A stretch of DNA of 64,000 nucleotides from Austropuccinia psidii. Lineage: Eukaryota; Basidiomycota; Pucciniomycetes; Pucciniales; Sphaerophragmiaceae. Of this stretch, positions 59,700 to 64,000 are shown piece by piece. Each line of letters begins with the position of its first letter. Position 1 is the stretch's first letter. The notes under the pieces were generated by a model that did not search any database, was not told the DNA's origin, and saw nothing but the letters and a program-made list of their open reading frames with translations. The translations under genes were made by a program, and so were the position numbers. The stretch lies in NCBI GenBank assembly GCA_023105745.1, contig JALGQZ010000013.1, forward strand, positions 625,001-689,000. The letters run 5' to 3'.

Positions 59700-62015
59700 A
59701 TGAAAGATTTAATTCTTAAATTAAATTTTTTTAAAAAAAATTCATCCAAATTTTTATTAAAAACTTATCATAATCGATCATTATCAATTAAAATTTCATC
59801 TTCAAATTCAAATCCACCAAAAAATAGGGCTTTAGTTGATTTAGCTTTAATCACTACTGGTTTCATATCAATAGGTGCTACTATCATTTGGATTAAATCA
59901 AATCAATCTCAAAAATTTAATGATCCTCTAAATCTCAATTTAAATCAATCTAATCAACAAAATCAATTCGAAATTCCTTTATCCAGTCAGTAAGTTCATA
60001 AAAATCTTGTTTGTTTGTTTTCTTAAAATATTAAATTAAATTAATCTTAAATCTTAATATCTTATTTTTAGTACTGGTTCTCCTACTACCAAAAAAGTTT
60101 TAACAATGTTATCAATAGATCAAGTCGATAAATTATTAAAAAAATATCAAACTACTTTCTTAATAGATAGATCTCATAATCCAATCAATCGTAAGTGATG
60201 GTGACTTTAATCAATCTTAATCTAATCTAATCTAATCTATTTTATTTTATTTTATTTTATTCAATTCTATTCTTTTTAGGTTATGATACTAATCATTTAG
60301 CTTCTAACGCTCCAATCGAAGATGATTCAATTTGTACTATCCTCACTCGTGATCAATCTTCAAATCAAAATATTCAAAATATTCAAAATATTCAAAATAC
60401 TCAAAACATTCAAAATACTCAAAATGATATGCTCTTCTTTGGAGTCTTTGATGGTCATGCTGGTTGGCAAACTTCTAAACTCCTAGTCGATCAATTGGTT
60501 CCTGCAGTAAATAGAGAATTACATGCTCTCTTTCGTAGTGATCCTTTTTATGTCACAGCTTATTTAACTAAACAATTAAATCATTCTTCTAATATTATCA
60601 AAAAAACTTCAGATCAATCTATTCCCACTAAAATTCAAATCTCAAAAAATCTTTGGACAAAAATTTGGGATTTAGTCACTTGGAATCAAACTTCAAATCA
60701 AATCATCATCAAAAATTTAGATTATGATGATCAAATGATCAAATTAGCCATTCAAAACGCTTTTATCAAATTAGATGATTATATCATTGGTCGTCCACTT
60801 CAATTATTACAAAATCATCAATCTAAAAACTCAAATCTATCAAATCCTCATTCAAATGAAATCACCCCTCAACAAACTGCCTCTTTACAAACCCTTTTAC
60901 CTGCCCTAAGTGGTTCTTGCGCTTTATTAGCTTACATTGATACCCTACAATCAAAGTAAGCTTCTTCAATTAAAAAAAAAAAAAAAAAAAAAACAACTTA
61001 AAACTTAAAATCAACCCTTCTTCTTCTTCTTCTTCTTAAACTATTACTTGCATTTTTTTATTTATTAACCTTTTTCTTTCAAGAGTTCATGTAGCTTGTA
61101 CAGGTGATTCAAGAGCTGTAATGGGTCTTTGGGACCCAAAAGCAAATAATGGATCCGGTCAATGGAAAGCTCAATTACTTAGTGAAGATCAAGAAGGAAT
61201 GAATCCAAAAGAAGTTGAAAGGTTAATCATTCTAATCTTAAACTTTTCTTTTAACTTTTCAATCTAATCAAATCTACTTAAATTCTTTTAGAATTAAAAC
61301 TGAACATCCTCCTGCTGAACAAGAAAACCTCATTCGCCGAGGTAGAGTCTTAGGCGGCTTACAACCGACTAGAGCTTTTGGTGATGCTCGTTACAAGGTA
61401 ATTAAAACTTGAAAAAATTCTTAATACTTTAATAATCATTAAAACTTTTCAATTCATTAGTGGCCTCTCGGAATTCAAGAAAAACTTTATGAAGCTTTTT
61501 ATCCTACAAGTAAACCTAGGCGTGACCCTCCAGATTATCTTACTCCTCCTTATGTTACAGCTAAACCTGAAGTCACATCCACCTTACTTCCAAATCGTTC
61601 AGTTACTGATAAACCTGCCTTTATAGTCTTAGCCACAGATGGCTTATGGGATAGGTTAGAAACTGCTCAAGTCGTTGGTTTGGTGGGTACCATGATCGAA
61701 TTAACAGCTCAAAATCCAGGTCAACCCCCCCAACCAAAAGTTTTAGATAATAATCAAGTCGCTGGACCTAATAAAGTTCAAGTCTTAAATTTACCTGGTA
61801 GCTCTAATTCTACAGTTCATGATCCTACAAATACTCATATCCCTAATCAACAAACAAATCAGCAATCATTTATCTTTGAAGATAATAATTTCGCAACTCA
61901 TTTGATCAGGAACGCTTTAGGTGGTGCAAGTAGGGAAAAAGTTGGCGCATTACTTAGTATTCCTGCCCCTCATTCAAGGAGATATCGTGATGATATCACT
62001 GTCACTGTTATGTAA
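59700..62015 (+). CDS. PTC5: Mitochondrial PP2C protein phosphatase, Ptc5 / PDH-phosphatase type
   Basis: Mg/Mn-dependent serine/threonine phosphatase; this subfamily dephosphorylates and activates mitochondrial pyruvate dehydrogenase. Exons: 59700-59989, 60072-60190, 60280-60955, 61084-61221, 61292-61397, 61461-62015; GT-AG introns of 63-128 nt; phases agree; 627 residues. The basic N-terminus looks like a mitochondrial targeting sequence and is followed by one membrane segment (about residues 46-66). PP2C motifs: RYDTNHLASNAPIEDD, DGHAGWQTS (D194), SGSCALLAY, GDSRAV (D370), GGLQPTRAFGDARYKW, LATDGLWD (D503), and RDDITVTV (D620-621). DGH-GW-TS and GGLQP-RAFGD-RYKW point to Ptc5/PDP rather than Ptc1-4. 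A (NIQ/NTQ)n low-complexity run lies just before the first catalytic motif. Intron 3 has a CTT microsatellite. Codons are strongly AT-biased, as is its surroundings. Confidence 0.93.
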
Positions 62016-63162
62016 ACATTTTTTTTTTTTCAAAAAAATGACATCATTAAATAGTTTGATTTTTGACAATCTTATACAATCATTCATTCATAGATTTATC
62101 GATCCCAATCGAAATAGTTCCACCAAGACAAATCAGCCTACCAATGAACCTAATGAAGGCATCACACAACTCAAACCTGAATTGGTTGGAATCTCAAAAC
62201 TTTAGGTTTAAAATCTTGCAAAAACAAACTTTGTAATATTTTCTAATATAAAAAATAACTTGATTTTTAAAGTAATTCAAAACTTAAGCTTATGCGTGAG
62301 TGATTTATAAATATCCTGAGATAACAAACTCAAACCTGAAACTTAATGGTAGCCTTACATGTTTGGTTCAACAGTGAAGAACATGATTAAATATAGGCTT
62401 AAAGCTCTGTAAATACTCTATTGATTATTTTTGGTTAAAATCTCTTCAAACTTAATTTTCAATTATTTTATTTAGACTTTTTAAATCTTTTTTTACCTAA
62501 TTTTGAATAAAGCAAATGAAGCACATGGCTAAATGCAGGCCAATTGATTGCTAAATTAACATGGGCACCCTGGCCATGCCCTACACCTGACTTTGATTGG
62601 GCAATTCTAGTTGCTAGATTGATGCCAGAATAACCTAATCTTCAATTATTATGATGTTTTTAAAGTAGTCTGGTACCCATCATGAAAATTTGCATATATA
62701 TATTGAAAAGGACATAATAGCCCAAAGGGGCAATTCATCATAAATGCCCCACCCCCCTTCAAAAAAAAACAAATTAAATGTGAAAAACAACCATTCAATT
62801 AATTGTTTATATTTCTTTTAATAGGAATCTTCAAATCATCAAAAAAGGCAATAAATGAATAAAAAAATTAAAAATTTATCAAATAATAATAAGGGAATTT
62901 TTTGAAATTCAATATAATCCTTTTATTTTTTAGTACAAATATATATATACATATATATAGTAAGCCTTTTAACTAAATATTTTTTTTTTATAATAATATT
63001 GATCTATCTATTTATCTATATATTATTATTATTATTTTGCTAAAAAATTAACCAAACAAACCCCCCCCAAAAAAAACAACCTCCAAGTTTTCCCTAACTC
63101 CCCCCCCCCCAAAAAAAAAAAAAAAGAAATTGAAAATGAAAGTTAAAGTGAAATTGAAATTG

Positions 63163-63193
<31 letters not shown>

Positions 63194-63764
63194 AAAGGGG
63201 TTGAGGAGTTGGAAAGAATGTAAAAAAGATTTTTTTTAAAAAAAGTTCAATTTAATTAAATTTTGAAAAAAAAAAAAAAAAAGAAAAAAAATTCCTAAGA
63301 GGAAAATGACTATTATTAAAATTCTATTTAATGGAAAAAAAAAAAACCTTTGGAAAAACCTTTAGTTATTAAAAAAGAAGAAGAAAATTACTTAAATTTT
63401 TGAGAAAATTGAAATAGAAGAAAAGAGATAAATTAGATCCAAGTCAATTTCATCACAATGGAGTTATTGTAGTGGATCAATTTAAATTATCTTAATGTTC
63501 TGAGTACTAATTATTAAAATTAAAAACTTAATTAGAATTACTTTTAAGGATGATTCTATTTAAAAAATATGCAACACTAATTAAAAGCTTTGACTATGAC
63601 TGTGACATATAAAAAATAGTATGATGATAAAATAAAATAAAAGGGATCTGTTATTAAGTAATAGAGATGATGAGACTATTAGAAGAACTGGTTTTAATGA
63701 TTTTGAATTTGATTATTATAATATTAACTAAAATAATTCAAATCATAATTATAACTTAAATATT
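62016..63764. other. Intergenic region downstream of the PP2C gene
   Basis: The first stretch is probably 3' untranslated sequence, including a 56-codon open frame (62038-62205) without a domain. Poly-C and poly-A runs occur at 63060-63125. No gene or RNA was recognised. Confidence 0.55.
63129..63197 (+). repeat. (GTGAAA)n hexanucleotide repeat
   Basis: Six to seven perfect GTGAAA units preceded by variant units (ATTGAA, GTTAAA), forming a purine-rich microsatellite after runs of C and A. Confidence 0.85.
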
Positions 63765-64000
63765 TATAAGATGTTTCTATGAAACTTTTGATAATATTAT
63801 TATTAATCAAAATTACTATGACTGTTCTTATAAAATATAATAATAAAAATTATTATAACAAAAATTAAATAATTAAAGAATTAATTATTTCTTTTAATTT
63901 TTATACACTACTAGTGATTATAACAATAAGTAATAATTTTCTATTAGAATCAATTAAAAGAAGAATTTAATAATAAAAACTTTTTTTTATTAAAATAATA
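63765..64000 (-). mobile_element. Partial copy of the 2-kb LTR family at the window edge
   Basis: Read leftward, this is the 3' end of the same LTR family. TATAAGATGTTTCTATGAAAC parallels TGTGAGATTTGTCTATGAAAC at 42095, and the next 230 bases follow 42116-42350 closely (TACTATGACTGTTCTTAT, ACACTACTAGTGATT, AAGAATCAATTA). The terminal dinucleotide is altered and the copy runs off the window, so completeness is unknown. Confidence 0.75.

Noticed and set aside
62038..62205. Short open frame after the PP2C stop codon
   Set aside because: PP2C already ends at its canonical DDITVTV terminus; the 56-codon frame has no domain and is probably 3' untranslated sequence.
63129..63197. Regular spacing of GTGAAA units as a possible CRISPR-like array
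   Set aside because: There are no unique spacers; it is a plain hexanucleotide microsatellite in a eukaryotic genome.

Overview
The window is an AT-rich stretch of a repeat-laden fungal nuclear genome, almost certainly a rust fungus (Basidiomycota, Pucciniales). The evidence is short spliceosomal introns of about 50-130 nt with CTRAY-like branch points, two fungal host genes (a multi-exon GPR1/FUN34/YaaH acetate transporter and a mitochondrial Ptc5-type PP2C), and Ty3/Gypsy elements whose Gag and Pol strongly resemble, from memory, predicted proteins of Austropuccinia psidii. The species is an inference; a database search would settle it.

Layout. 1-2.5 kb: AT-rich DNA with a TTA microsatellite, then the tail of an old Ty3 integrase. 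2.5-12.2 kb: Gypsy-1 (+ strand), structurally complete, nearly identical 1439-bp LTRs, 5-bp target duplication ATACT. It sits inside the integrase of an older, decayed Ty3 relic on the minus strand, which continues at 12.25-14.6 kb. 14.6-24 kb: AT-rich relic DNA with a weak hAT-like remnant. 25.4-26.9 kb: host YaaH-family transporter gene with 12 exons, three of them 12-16 nt. 29-30 kb: decayed Ty1/Copia reverse transcriptase and RNase H (minus). 31.9-36.0 kb: two nested solo LTRs of one family of roughly 2 kb, in opposite orientation, each with its own 5-bp target duplication. 42.1-54.1 kb: a third solo LTR of that family, split by Gypsy-2 (minus strand, 43.9-54.0 kb). 54.1-59.7 kb: extremely AT-rich DNA with no gene. 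59.7-62.0 kb: six-exon PP2C gene. 63.8 kb to the end: start of a fourth copy of the solo-LTR family.

Most interesting object. Gypsy-2 has a broken gag-pol but carries, between pol and its 3' LTR and on the opposite strand, an intact two-exon gene. Its product has a perfectly spaced six-cysteine cluster (C-x2-C-x6-C-x10-C-x2-C-x6-C), the pattern of fungal Zn(II)2Cys6 DNA-binding domains. Upstream lies a GC-rich island with seven CGG/CCG triplets in 35 bp, the half-site type such proteins bind, followed by a TATA-like box. This suggests a retrotransposon-borne, possibly self-regulating, transcription factor.

The second notable signal is in Gypsy-1. Its leader is almost free of ATG for over 1 kb, and the first ATG of the long Gag-Pol frame lies inside a putative 68-nt intron. 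Splicing would remove that ATG and connect two other open frames, so splicing could switch between two overlapping proteins.
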